Shown: in pieces, positions 1-11,919 of the stretch
Layout of the letters: every line of letters begins with the position of its first letter
Position numbering within the stretch: the first letter of the stretch is position 1
Assembly (NCBI RefSeq): GCF_040436345.1
Contig: NC_133223.1
Span: forward strand, 13,645,613 to 13,709,612
DNA length: 64,000 nt
DNA from: Pagrus major
Taxonomy: Eukaryota > Chordata > Actinopteri > Spariformes > Sparidae
Direction: 5' to 3'
Notes under the pieces: model-generated
Seen by the model: the letters and a program-made list of their open reading frames with translations, nothing else
Told to the model about the DNA's origin: nothing
Database searches by the model: none
Program-made: the position numbers and the translations under genes

Positions 1-474
1 TGTGGGGTTGTATGAGGTCATTATCCCTAGTCAGTGTATTACCTGCAGTGGATGACTGTCAGCTCTCCCCCTGTGTGAAGATGTATGTTAGCCACCTTGA
101 AGAAGGCCCACCTAAAAAACAATATATATGTTTAAGTGTACGCTGTACTTTGAACATTTTTGGCACTTTACATTGCCCTCAGACAGCCCTTTCCTTTGGC
201 ACTACATCCCCTCAACCGTACATTGCTGTATTCCTACGCACAAGCACAACTGTGTCTGCCGCACGCTGTATTACGCCGCAGATCAGCTGTTTGGGTCGGA
301 CTTTCAGCAGCTGTAAGTACAACGCTCTGATTCCCTGTCGGTGCTACACACCTCTTCTCCACACAGGGGGAGAGCTGACGGTCATCTACTGCAGGTAATA
401 CACTGACTAGGGATAAGTACCTCATACAAACCAATACAACATACACATCAAACGACCCAAACTATCCCTCTAAT
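1..474. mobile_element. Foldback/MITE-type DNA transposon, cut by the window edge
   Basis: Positions 11-77 and 361-427 are inverted copies of each other with about 4 mismatches in 67 bases, separated by roughly 280 bases. The right terminus continues to about 474 with a sequence matching the ends of the shorter relative at 6422-6628. The left terminus lies before base 1. No transposase reading frame is visible; the open frames inside are chance. A non-autonomous foldback or MITE element is the simplest reading. The superfamily is uncertain because only one end is in view. Confidence 0.75.
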
Positions 475-3400
475 GTCAAATATTTGAATAACCTCACCTT
501 TCTTGATAATCCTGTGGATTAGCGTGATATCATCCTCTTCCACGATTATTAGAAGTCCGTCCATTATAAGAGAGACATCTATAAAGCAGTTGACTGGTCA
601 CCTCAAGCTGCAAAGTAGGTCAATTATGACTCTTTCTATGAAGACTTTTTGATCCATGGAGGTTTTATATCTGTAAAACTTTCCTTGAGTGGAGAAAAGC
701 GTTTTAAAAATCTGTGATGTCATCACAATGGAAAGTCTATGGTCTGAGCGGGAACTTTTTTGGGCGTATGGGCCAGGTGAGCAATTCTGACTGGAGTGAA
801 TAGACCCCACCTTTGCATTCGATATCTAGTTCTTCTTATAAATCATTGGCCTTGTTGCAATGCCAAGTTTCTTCAGAAGCCCAGACCGGACAAACCAAAT
901 ACCAACTCTCGAGAGGACCTTTCACTTTTTTTAGCAGCCACCCCAGGGGAAGGTGAGATGAGGAGCATTCAGATGGTTGTAATCTGCAACATCACCACCA
1001 GAAGCCACTAAATCCCACACACTGGACCTTTAACTTCATGGCCATTACGATTTACAAAACTTACTGCCATTTAAACAATCCCATACCCTCCATTGTCAGT
1101 TTACATCGCTGTTTCATAATTTGTTCCTGATGTGTTTCTTCAGTGTCATTCTGTTTTGTTCAGACTGTGGACTTTCTTTAAGTAGTAGTGGTGATAATAA
1201 TTCTACTGTCAGTTATGTGAAGAGTTTCACAAAAAAGCATTCATGGTGTTAGTGTCCAGTGGTGTTCTCAGAGGAGAGTCTGTAAGCTTTTAACTTACAA
1301 ACTGACTTTAACGAACTGTTGTGCTGAAACCAGCCTTATGTGAGATGAAGCTGTTATTTCAAACCTTGAGTGTGTTTACAAAGAAGCGTCTGTTATTGAG
1401 CTGTGAATGTTGGATGTACTGTTGTGTCATGAATGACCAGGTAAATAAACACTGTTTTTAAAAGAGGTTGCATCGACGGACTCGAGTGCTCGGACAAAAG
1501 ATGCGTCAGCTGCTTTTATAATGTACATAAACCACGTTGGTACATAAAGGGAATAGATTGCCGAGTTGCTGGGATACTAGAGACATCTATTCACTGTGAG
1601 CTGATATACATCTACTTCACTGAGGACGACATAGACAGAGGTTTGTATTGTGAATCCAATCAGGTTAGGCAATCCCACTGGAAGAGTGAGGCCCGCACAG
1701 CAACTGTAACTCATTTTTCCCCAAGGAATTCTTGGAAATGCACTGGGTTACATTTTACATGTTTGGCATTTCAATATAGATAAATTATGAGGGTTGGAAG
1801 AATACAGATAGAAGTTGTATTGCTGTACAGCACAAAACAGGAAGATGGTGCTGTTCTTTCATTGCAAATTAAGTTAGCTCCATTTCGTACTGAATTCTGA
1901 GCTTCATCGCCAGACTGAATTGCCATTTTGTTTTCCCTAATTCATTCATTTATTCATCAGCGATTTTGGCAAGGATCAGGTGGTCTGAAAGTAGGTTAAT
2001 AAACTGTAGGGAGGATTGGAAATTTGGTCTTAATTTATGTTTGTAATGACGTCCTGTGCTAGGGATTTTTTGGATAATCAGTTTTATTTTCCTAATCAAT
2101 TGTTTAAAGATAGTTTAAAAATTCCCCTCAAAGTTAAAAAAACAAAAGCCTAGATTGTCAGACAGACTGTCAAGACTTGAGATTTACTATTACTTAAGAA
2201 AAGTAGGTAATTCTACAACAATCTTGTTTTATTTTTAAAGCACTGTGGTCAGTATTGTTTCATGGTTTAGACCTGAAACTCACATGATTCAGAGAAGAGA
2301 TAAATCCCTAAATCTGATTATTTTTTGTTTATAACTTCTGAACCACAGGAAGAAAACAAGGAGTATTTTTTTATTGTCAACTATCAAAGCTGCTGTAATT
2401 CACTTTCTTACTTTCCTCTCTTCTCAATACATATTTATTCTTTAAAGTGGAAAGGGAAAGACAAACCAGGACTGTTTTGGTGAGTATAATTAAGCTTATG
2501 TCCAGTTTGAATGAAGTGTGTTTTATGCTGAGTTAACAAGGCAATCAAGCGAGAGAAACTTGAATTCAGGAGGTGTGTGTGACCACAAAATAGGAAGAGA
2601 TTCCCTCAAGGCATTCCTGAGATATCCTAATCAAGAGAATGGGACGGACAGATGGATGGAGGGACATACGACATAAAATGTAGAGGCCCTTCAATGTATA
2701 AACTACAGGCTTGTCTCAATCAGTCATATATCCTTATTTCTCAATGATGTCCTGTTAAGTATTGAAAACAGGAACACCCCGTTCTCGATCAGACTAGATC
2801 GGATTTCAATGGAAAAATGTCATCAATCAGGACTCCAGTCCAGTGATTAGGATTTAACTTCCTGCAGACAAGACGACTCCAAACTTTGTGTCAATCGGGG
2901 GCCCCAAAACATGGAGGCGTTGTATTGAACTGGCCCTGGCTAATAGACAGACAGAGAGGTCCCTCTTCTGCATGAGCATGCTGCTAAACAAGCTGGATCC
3001 ACTTCCATCTCATTGGATGGAACTGAAAACATACTGTATTGTTTATTGAATTATTAATATCAACACGTGTTTACACCAGCAAGTTTCCAAATTCATATGA
3101 GAGCTTTTTTTCTTCATACCACACCCATGTTCGTGAGCTTTCTGTGGCGGCTTCAGGTCAGAACAAAAATGTCCCTTCTCCTGACGTCTTTGTGGTGTCT
3201 GGAAATGACTTGTTAGATCCAGCTCCAAGAAGTGATTAAGTTAGGACTGTAATGTGATGTTGGAGCAACCATGAGATCTAAATTAAGATGGAAAGACCCG
3301 TGCATTGGTTGTCATGTGTTGGAACATTATTAGATGCATAGGCCTCCTTGTTTAGAAACTGCGATGCAAAACAGTGTTCGAAAGAGGGATTGCTCTTCTA

Positions 3401-5430
3401 TACACCTAAAGCACATTGTAAATATGTTTTGCAGATAATTTGCATCATACTGACATTAATTTGATAAAAAAAATTATTACATTTGGAAATAAATCCAAAA
3501 ATTCACAGAGTAAGATATGAAAATATTCCAGCTCTACATGTCGTTTTCACCCGCTGCTGTTGTCCAACTGTCTGTCACTTCTCTCCTACTGCTGTGTCTT
3601 GTCATAGTCTTGGTCAGAGCTGCTGTATCACCGCCGATGGTCCCAGTCCAGGCAGATTTAGGCCACTGATTGAGCCCTGAGCTAATCAGCTAACGGAAGA
3701 TAGCTTCAGCCAAAAATAGCTAGCAAAGAGCAGCAGTTATTTGTTACTTAGGTGATATTATGCACCCAATGCTTTTGGAGCTACCTTTGAATTCTCACCA
3801 TATTCTAAAAAATATCCCGTTAAGAATTAGTTTGCTGTAAGTATGACAAAATTTCACACAAATGCTTAATAGGATAAAACAATGAAGTGACGATATGTTA
3901 TACCCAAAACGTCAAAGGTCAACATCACTGTTGCACCATAATGTTCTGCAAAAACACTTTTCTGGCCATAATTCAACACCATAACTCATAACACTAATCT
4001 TGAAACTGTGCTGATTGTATTGTATTGTGTCTTCTGTTCTGTCTGGTTGAAGATGCGTGTGAAGTAGCCATATTTCAGAATTTGTAGCTTCTCTGCAGCA
4101 ACATCCACAATTGAATCATTTTCTGTTGTCATGACTACAATTTTGTGTTCTATCAGAATCAGCTGACTGTTTAGTGTTACTCTCAATAAAAGACACACAG
4201 CTCTAGTCAATCACAAGCTCTGCGGTTTTGCTGCTATTGAGCTTCAGGTGATCGTCAGGCACCATGTGAAGAAGCTCCTTTGTAAAACTACGCTCTAAGT
4301 GGAGGCGGTGTGTTTCTCATTAGACATTATTTGCTAGATTGTTGAAACATGTCAATATTGTCATAACTTCAATTTTGCCATAAATTACACTTGATTATAT
4401 TATACGTTTTCCTTCCAAGCACTCCGAGAAAATATAGCATGGGACTGGACAGAAATGGCTGTAAACTCCAACTTTTGCCGGTTGGCAGAGATACACAATC
4501 ACGAGGCTGTAATTCTAGTTATGGCTTGTCTAAAATCATTTGGTGCAGTTTGCTATTATAACATGGAACACAAAATTTCAGAAAAAGTGCAGAAGCATGG
4601 CTCCAATAAAGACACATAAGACTACTGTTTGTCACAATTGCAAAACATCAACCTGGAATGATATCAAAGGATAATTCTGCTTGAGTTTTATTTTCATAGT
4701 TGTGGCTGTAAATTTTATCTGATATAAATAACAGTACCCACCAAGTATGTTGCTGAGATCTGGGAACAAGGCGCCATCTGACCGGGTGAGACACATGACC
4801 AGGCTCTCCATTTATTTTCATTTTCAGCAGCTGCATGACAGACATTTATTGTTTATTTTATGTTGATAGAACAATCCTAACATTTTCTTATGAGCATGTT
4901 TTAACATATAGGGAGTTAAACTACACAAAGGGGATTACGTTTTCCACTGGGAACTATTGCAAAAGTTATGCTGTCTTTATATCTACACATAGTGAGTTTG
5001 TACTGTACAAACACAATGGACTGTGCAACATCACATTTACGCAAACAAAACACATTTGGCTAAACAATTATTATCTATGGACTGATTGAATAAATAAGTT
5101 TTCATTTTCTTAATGTTTAAATATAAGCTATTATTCTTAAGGAATACCTTTGGACAGCTGTTCTTGAAACTGCATTATGTCCTACAGATGTGCCCAAGGA
5201 GAAGTATCCTAACCTTAGACTACAGGACCATGCTACATGTTCCCTGTATTGATGGTAAATCTGCAGTCAGAGGTACTGGAGTAATTTGAGCATTTATAAG
5301 GCTAATGTCTAATGTTTTGTGAAGTCTGCAGTTAGCTCTTTTATTCTTGATAAAAATAAAATAAAATAAGAGACTGGATGTTATTGTAATGGGCATTGAA
5401 AACAAAGATTTCTATTAAGATCTGTGTCCA
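475..5430. other. Intergenic stretch upstream of ashwin; no coding gene recognised
   Basis: No open frame here resembles a known protein, and all are short and AT-rich. A dispersed-repeat fragment at about 870-1037 ends in the same roughly 36-base sequence as one at 13811-13846 in an fhl2 intron. An AATAAA hexamer at 1444-1449, preceded by sequence without long open frames, could be the poly(A) signal of a plus-strand gene whose coding part lies before the window. The remainder (about 1.5-5.4 kb) shows nothing I can name. Confidence 0.5.
1444..1449 (+). terminator. Possible poly(A) signal of an upstream plus-strand gene
   Basis: An AATAAA hexamer is followed within 25 bases by a T-run and a G/T-containing stretch. 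It sits at the end of about 450 bases of non-coding sequence that reads like a 3' untranslated region. The call is weak because AATAAA is common by chance. In human, as I recall, the neighbour on this side (TGFBRAP1) points the other way, which argues against it. Confidence 0.2.
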
Positions 5431-5472
5431 CCCTGGTTTCTGCTGTCGGCACGCCGGGTTGTTATGACGCGG

Positions 5473-5488
5473 TGCATGCTGGGAGTAG
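5473..5488 (-). promoter_or_regulatory. ZNF143/THAP11-like site in the ashwin promoter
   Basis: Read on the minus strand, the segment gives CTACTCCCAGCATGCA, close to the known ZNF143/THAP11 motif (ACTACAATTCCCAGCATGC) with the central spacer shortened. It lies about 15-30 bases upstream of the ashwin start codon, next to a TGACGC half-site. Such sites are typical of TATA-less housekeeping promoters. The site is seen; its function is inferred. Confidence 0.4.
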
Positions 5489-5501
5489 GTGAGAATCAAA
5501 T

Positions 5502-8392
5502 ATGGCGACCTCCACGGAAAAAGATGGAAAGGCTGTCGGTGCCTCCAATGTGGATCTTTTACTGCACCCTGAGTTGTTGTCTCAAGACTTTATGCAGCTA
5601 CTCTTAAGTGAGGTAAGTTAATGTTTATAGAGGAACGCGGAAAGTCCCATTTAATGCGGATGTTAAGGAGGGAAGGTGCCATAATGTTAGCAGCATACCG
5701 GCTAACATTCAGCATAGCTGTGTGTTTATATTAGCTGTTGCGTCAGCTTGATATCAGACGTTGCAAAGTGAGCTAACAGTTCTTTCTGTCTGAATCAGAA
5801 ACATGTTAGTACCAAAGACTGTGAGAGTCGGGACCAGCTCACAGAGCTGTACCTCAGGCATGTCATCCCGCTGCCGCAGAGGACCCTGCCCAACACCCGC
5901 TGGGGCAAGAGGATGGAGAAGAGCCGAGGGAGACAGACACCGGCCGGTCACAGGTCAGACAGGTAGCTCTACTGGAGGACATTACCTTGTTTTCATGGGC
6001 AGTAAGTTTGCCCCATTGTGCTATCATCACTTAGTACATCACTCTGTGTTTTGGTCAGCCAGTGTACCATAACTGATGGGGAAAATACAAACTGAAGCCC
6101 AGTTCTATCTTTTTATTGCAATGTGGTCACCCCAGTCTCTCATAGGCTAGTTTAATATAACAGTGCCGTTTTTAGATTGGCAATACGTCCAGCAGGTTAG
6201 ACCCGTCTGGTTAACAGTGGTGTGGGAAGTATTCAGCTCATCTACTCAAGTCAAAGTACAAATACAACACTGTAACACTATTAAAAGCAATATGAAATGA
6301 CAAATTAAAGTCCTGCATTGAACACTTTTCTGAAGTAAATTTGTGATGGTGTTTTTCGCTATTTTCAGACAAACCAGACACCTTCATAGTGTTTGTCCAG
6401 CCATACCCGATAATTACCTAAAGTGATAGTTGGGGTCTTTTGATGTGGGGATGTATGAGGTACTTGTCCCCAGTCAGTACAGTGCTCTGCTTCCTGTCAG
6501 TGCTAGGCGCCGCGTCTCCACACAGGCGTAGAGCTGATGGTCATCTACTGCAGGTAATACACTGATAAGTAATACACTAGGGATAAGTTTCTCATACAGC
6601 CCCACATCAAAAGACCCCAACTATCACTTTAAATTGAATTTCAACAGCTCACAATAATACATTGTTTATCAGTGTATAATTATATAGTTATAGTAGATAC
6701 AAAATATTTCTTTTGTCAATCAAGTAATTGTTTTAGTTCTATTTGTCTTGGGTAGTTAAATTTGTAAGAAAACCTGATATTTTATAAGGTCTTCACACGT
6801 TTTGAATTCACATACTTAATTTGTGAAGTCAGTAGTAACTAAAACTGTCTGATATTTGCAGAAAAGTACCATATTTCCCTCTGAAATGTGAGGGAGGGAG
6901 TAGAACTATAAAGTGGAATGAAAATACTCAGAGTACAACTACCTCATATATGTAATTTGAGTACAATATTTAATGTATTTAGCATTGATATACTAGCTGG
7001 GGAAATATTGGATTCTCTATCGCATCATTTTGGTCACACTGGCCACACAAGTAAAACATTTAATTTTATTAACAATCAAAGGGTCTCTTTGAAACAATTT
7101 GTTGTAATTAACATGTATTAATCACTTTTTTTATCAGTCGTATGTGAGCGAATTGTAATGTGATGTGAAAAATGAGACCTTCCCAGTCTCTCTTGGTTGC
7201 CCAAAGAGCCTGAGGATGATTTGTTGAACTTGTTTAATGTTGCTGGACTGTGGATTTCTTTGTGAAGGACTCAGTTCAGATTTTCCACGACAGTCCAAAG
7301 GATGTGACTTTATGCATGTTCTCAAGTTCCTCGTCTAAGTGCCTCACTCCGCTCCACGAACAGAGAGCAATAGTAGCTAACATTGGTTTAGAAATGGAGT
7401 CATGCTGCAAATACAAACTAACCAGCTTCCAGTACAACACAGAAGTTCCACAGAGCCCTCCAGTGTGTCTCTCCTTCCACTGCAATGTGTGGCGAGTCAA
7501 AAAATAATAACAAACCAGTACAGGTGAGGGAGCAATCTCGGCACGCTTCCAAAATATGTCCGCATAGAGCAGAGCTTCTTCCTTTGCACCTGCCTGAAAA
7601 TAGAGCCCTGACTGTCAACATGAGTGTTAACAACTGATTATTGTTGTCGTTGTTTTATGATCATTTCCAGCTCCAGTAACGACCACCATAGGAAAAGGCC
7701 TCTGATTGTGTTTGATGGCAGTTCCTCTCACTCTGGCCCGCTAAAAGTAAAGAAACCAGAGGGAACCAACGTGCCAACAGGAATCACTGACAGGTTAAAA
7801 CCTCCCCCTGTTGCAAACCTGTCCAACCCCATTCGCAAGTTGTCTGCAAACACATCTTCCACCTCTTCATCCATTAATCGCAGCAACGACACAGACACAA
7901 ACCTGAAACGGGGAGCAAACAGCTCGGTAGGAACTCTTAGTTATGTCAACTCAGTAATACACAAATTTACTGTGTGATTCAAGGAAAATGTGCACAATTA
8001 TCAACTTTGTTCTGTGTTTCTTGTATTTAATTGTATCGTTTGCATAGTGATCGGGAGGGAAATCATGTAAGACAAACACTGAAACAGTACTTTCAAAATA
8101 CAGGTGATTATTTGATATCTAATATATTGAAAGAGAACCACAATCACTGTGTAAATGAAGATGAAAACAAACCCCTAAGATACCAAAGAAAAAGTGTTTT
8201 TGTGAATCAAACCTCTTCAGTATTTGCAAAACAAACACTTAAAAAAGCCAATGGATCAGCAAAAACATTGTTAAGACATCATATGTTACATTGACCACTT
8301 TTGTAATACTTTGTTCTTGTTTTCCATCTCTTCAGGAGTCAGTGAGTTCTCCAGAGGTAAAGAAAAAGATCCAGCATGTGACATGGCCCTGA
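5502..8392 (+). CDS. c2orf49: Ashwin (C2orf49 homologue), complete, four exons
   Basis: Exons join as 5502-5612, 5799-5962, 7671-7926 and 8336-8392, with phases 0, 2 and 0, giving 195 residues. Every junction has GT/AG. The start has an in-frame TGA four codons upstream. Family marks are [12 protein letters not shown] (residues 19-30), the [16 protein letters not shown] region of exon 2, [12 protein letters not shown] early in exon 3, DRLKPPP, a Ser/Asn/Thr-rich low-complexity stretch, and the diagnostic C-terminus [10 protein letters not shown]. Human ashwin is about 232 aa; the fish copy is shorter in the Ser-rich middle. Ashwin is a nuclear protein that co-purifies with the RTCB/DDX1/FAM98B/RTRAF tRNA-ligase complex; in Xenopus it affects cell survival and axial patterning. 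It is tail-to-tail with fhl2. No clear AATAAA follows before 9.7 kb. Confidence 0.93.
6422..6628. mobile_element. Short foldback MITE, deletion derivative of the 1-474 family
   Basis: The ends form a near-perfect inverted repeat of about 30 bases: AAAGTGATAGTTGGGGTC at the left, its complement at the right. The flanks give TA, or a degraded TTAA, as the possible target duplication. Internal bases 6480-6590 match 331-420 of the element at the window start, but the left arm and core of that element are missing. It has no coding capacity. Confidence 0.75.
7134..7640. repeat. Probable degenerate dispersed repeat in ashwin intron 2
   Basis: The stretch contains phrases common to fish interspersed repeats, such as gtagctaacattggttta and tccagtgtgtctctccttcc. 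It carries overlapping open frames on both strands with no recognisable protein. I cannot define its ends, and the open frames look accidental. Confidence 0.3.
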
Positions 8393-9730
8393 CCTCTGAC
8401 CCCTGACGGGAACTGACGGGAGCTCAGGCTCTGAAGGACAGACCACTCCCCTCCCACTACATGTTGTTGCCCACTGCCTGTGTTCTCCCCATCATACGGC
8501 ATCACAAGAGGGAACAGAAAACCCTTTAACCTGTGTGTCGAGGCCACCTCTCGACAAGAAGGTGTGGTGCTGTGGAGGTCATCCTGCTTTTCAAGTCACA
8601 AGCTTCCATGTTGCTTCCCACAACCTCAAGTGGCCTTACCATCAGTAATCAGCAACTCCTCCACTCCCATGGAGACCTTCTACAGGACATAACAACAACA
8701 CAACATTTTTTTTCCCGAAACACCATTTGATCTAATTAGGGTTGTTGGTATACTTTGTCTGTGCATGAGTTGGTTTTGGTAAGATGGCCTCCAGTGCTGT
8801 GAGAGCCTGTGGACTGGATTTTGTTTAAAAGACATTATCATTTTTTTTGTTGTGGTTTTGAAGTCCTTTAGCTTCCCAGTAGTGTTCCTTATCTATTCAA
8901 ATCTGAACCTTCACATTTTGGCCATAATATGTATGTTTTAAAGTAGAGCTGCATGACACACAGTTTTTCCTACAGAATGGCTGTGTGCTTCTGGCGGGCC
9001 ATCGGTATTTGATGACCTGAGAATGAGTCAATTGTCGTTCATCAGACGAGCTTTACTAGTTTGCCCACATTACATAGTGTTGCTTTAATTGTCACTGGCT
9101 TTCTCTCTCCTCTCTGTATCTCTGTTTCTGTTTTCTCTCTACCAGCAACGTTATCTGCTTTTTTCGTCAGCAGTAAATTTGTTATGAAGTCGCCCAAAAA
9201 TCACACCTCGCGTTAGAATTCTTTTCACCCTTCACTCTGTTGTCATAACAGCAGGTTAGCTGCGTGTGGAGAGAGCTTGTTAATTATGTAGCCGATGAAA
9301 ACCACCGAATGAAATCTCAACAACCAGGTGCACACCCATAACCGATAATTACCTGCTTCTCATGGCCAATACCAATACGATAACTGAATTTCTAACCTGT
9401 AATTTATGCGTACCTGAGGGCTAGAAAGACTGAGATGTAGTGAGCAAAGATGGATGATTTCATATTTCATAGCTCGAATAAGAGGTGTTGTGTTGAAGAC
9501 CTGTAGACTTTTTCCCTCATTTGAACATGACCGAGGGAACTACTCACAACAGACAGGATAAAATGTGCACTTCGGCTGCACCAAATAAGGCAATGCGGCA
9601 CCTTCCCACAAGATTGTTTTTGTGCTTTGGAATGTATTGACCATGATGCAATCAGAAATTAACATTTTATTTCTCTGATTCACTGCTTTGTTCTCATTAA
9701 TGTCGCTCCTTCTCTTCATTCATTCATGCT
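8393..9730 (+). other. Ashwin 3' untranslated region and spacer
   Basis: The 3' untranslated region of ashwin must start here, but no canonical AATAAA is seen up to the transposon at 9739, so its end cannot be placed. Nothing else is recognised; the open frames at 8332-8730 are untranslated-region shadows. Confidence 0.45.
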
Positions 9731-9738
9731 GCTCTGTG

Positions 9739-10231
9739 TAGTGTTGTAGTACTCAAGATCGGCCTTGGTCTCGAGACCGGTCTCAAGACCATTTTTTGAG
9801 GTACTTGGTCTTGTCTTGGAATCAAGGGCATTTTTACTCGGTCTTGTCTCGGTCTCGGACTGGGCGCACTTGGGTTTTTTGAACGAGACTGGTCAAGACC
9901 AACGCTGATAGGCTTTTTGTCCATGCCTTACAGATAAGAGTGAAATAGGACCCTCTCAAAAACAGCTAATAACTTCAAATCATTGGTAGTGTAAAGATTT
10001 CCCCCAGCTGCAGCTGCTACCTGCCCGGTGTCAGTGTGAGAGTGACTGACACGCCCCCCTGCACACTTAAATAAAAAGAAAACTCACATTTTGATGTTTT
10101 GTTATGATTTTCCTTTGATATATATGGTCTTGGTCTTGTCTCGGTCTCGACCTCTAAAAGTCTTGGTATTGTCTTGGTCTCAACCTCCAAATGTCTTGGT
10201 CTCGGTTGGTGTGGTCTTGACTACAACACTA
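9739..10231. mobile_element. hAT-type MITE with intact 8-bp target-site duplication
   Basis: The element starts TAGTGTTGTAGT and ends with the reverse complement of those 12 bases. It is flanked on both sides by GCTCTGTG (9731-9738 and 10232-10239). An 8-bp duplication is the mark of hAT insertion. The inside is rich in repeated GGTCTTG/CTCGGTCTCG units, including the palindrome GGTCTCGAGACC (9767-9778), and has no transposase. The clean duplication suggests a fairly young insertion. Confidence 0.88.
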
Positions 10232-10239
10232 GCTCTGTG

Positions 10240-11440
10240 TCACTCAGTCTCTCTCAATAAGCTGTGAAGTAGGTGCCAACTTTGAATACTGTTTTTACAA
10301 ACAGCTACCGACAAATCCTGCATAGTATGCCTCTAAATGAAGGTTTAATAATAGTAAAATAGCATCATCTTGTACCTCTGAGCTCAAATCTTCGAACACT
10401 TTCGCCACTATATGCTTTCACTGTCAGCAAATCTCTATGTGTGGGGGTTGAGGGAGTGGAGGGTATCAGCGCTGTAACATACATCACTTTGTTTGCTAAC
10501 AGCTAAGTGGGAGTGTCCATTTTAAAAACCTGGGAGCACAGATGGAGTCGCCCTTTAAGAGTTTGTAATTGGTGGTTCTGTGACTTGACTGGACAGACTG
10601 ATTTTCTAGAAAGTGCCATAGACTCTCATTGAGACTGTGATTGTCAAAATGACGGACATATCTAAGAGGTATTGCGAACACGTTATGAGGCAAATAATAT
10701 TGAATATTTGATGAAATATTCAGTTTTTCTCTGGTATACCTTAAAAAAAAACAAAAACAAACCACATATCATGCTGAACTTAATGCGAAAATTTTGAAAG
10801 AGTAGTAGGTGTCGATTTGTTCTCCACTGAGTAAACCTCACTGTTTTCAGATTGTTCAGGGTTTTTTAAATATTAATGTAACATTACATGGAAATGGTCA
10901 TTATACTGCTTAATAGCCATTTTGACACACAGGAAGCAAATATTTGAATATCAGCTAGACCAAGAAAAATGTCTTTTTGAAAGTATATTTATTTTGAATT
11001 GGGGCCAGTTGACTTTGCAGTTAGTTTGAAGTGGATGTAATCAGAGTTCATCAAAAACACACAAGAACAATTACCAAGCATTTTGAATCCATTGTCATTT
11101 TTGTACCAACAGTTTTTAAATAAATTATGTCAATACAATGAATCAGTTTTGTCGATTTAATTAAAGTAGAGAAGTCAGAAGCTTTGTGACCCATGTCTGA
11201 TATCCTGGTATTATAACATAAACGGTACTAAACACACTCTTAAACTAATATTGTTGTAAGAAATGAGGGAAATCTAAAGTCCTCTTAAGGAAACAATTTT
11301 CAGTAACTTTAATATCAAGATTGTGTGCATTTTCTCCTCCAAATTTGGCAATGGAAACATTTTTTTAGATTAAGTTCAAATAAAGTTAGCCATTATAAGA
11401 GTAAAGACACAGTTTCAGTAAACTAATTGAATAGATTAAA
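10240..11440. other. Spacer between ashwin and fhl2; nothing recognised
   Basis: AT-rich sequence without a recognisable gene, repeat family or promoter. The minus-strand frame at 10496-10765 resembles no protein I know. Confidence 0.4.
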
Positions 11441-11441
11441 C

Positions 11442-11447
11442 TTTATT
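11442..11447 (-). terminator. Likely fhl2 poly(A) signal
   Basis: The minus strand reads GACAATAAAGTTTAATC, a canonical AATAAA about 470 bases past the fhl2 stop codon. Other AATAAA copies lie closer to the stop in the ATTTATTT-rich stretch at about 11830-11860 and could be used instead. Confidence 0.45.
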
Positions 11448-11919
11448 GTCCAGCTGAGGCAGGAAAATGGCCTTTGGTAAGAGCAGATCTCATTCACAAA
11501 ACCTCTACTAAAACCTCTACTCACTTCATCAAGCTAATCCATGCACACAGCAGTGATTATTATTACACTTCACGTCTATATTAATACTGTAAATTTATTT
11601 CACAATGCTTCATACAGTGTCTGTCTGAAAACATGTTGCTGTTTCATAAGCAAATCTCTTTACATTCATGCCAAAAGTTATTTTATTAGTAATTACTTTT
11701 TTCTCAGAGTGAACATTTAACTTAAATAAACTTTCTAAATTCAAATAACACTGTTATTAGTCTCTGTTTCATGGCATACAACAATGTACATTCATAGTAA
11801 TGCTAGTTGTGAAGATGCTGTGCTTTAGTAGTATTTATTTTTTTAATTTATTTATTTATCTCATTACTCTGTCATTACATGGTTATCAGATCAGATGTAT
11901 CTGTCGTCCCTCAGACGAA

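Larger units (their letters stand above)
5963..7670 (+). other. Ashwin intron 2, filled with nested repeats
   Basis: The intron is about 1.7 kb. Bases 6213-6330 and 6862-6990 look like the two ends of one dispersed fish repeat, whose typical motifs are agtggtgtgggaagtattca and its inverted counterpart. A 207-bp foldback element at 6422-6628 lies between them. A further repeat-like stretch spans about 7360-7640. No exon is seen. Confidence 0.55.

Noticed and set aside
12-398. 128-codon protein at the window start
   Set aside because: It spans both arms of a foldback transposon and reads inverted-repeat sequence; no protein similarity.
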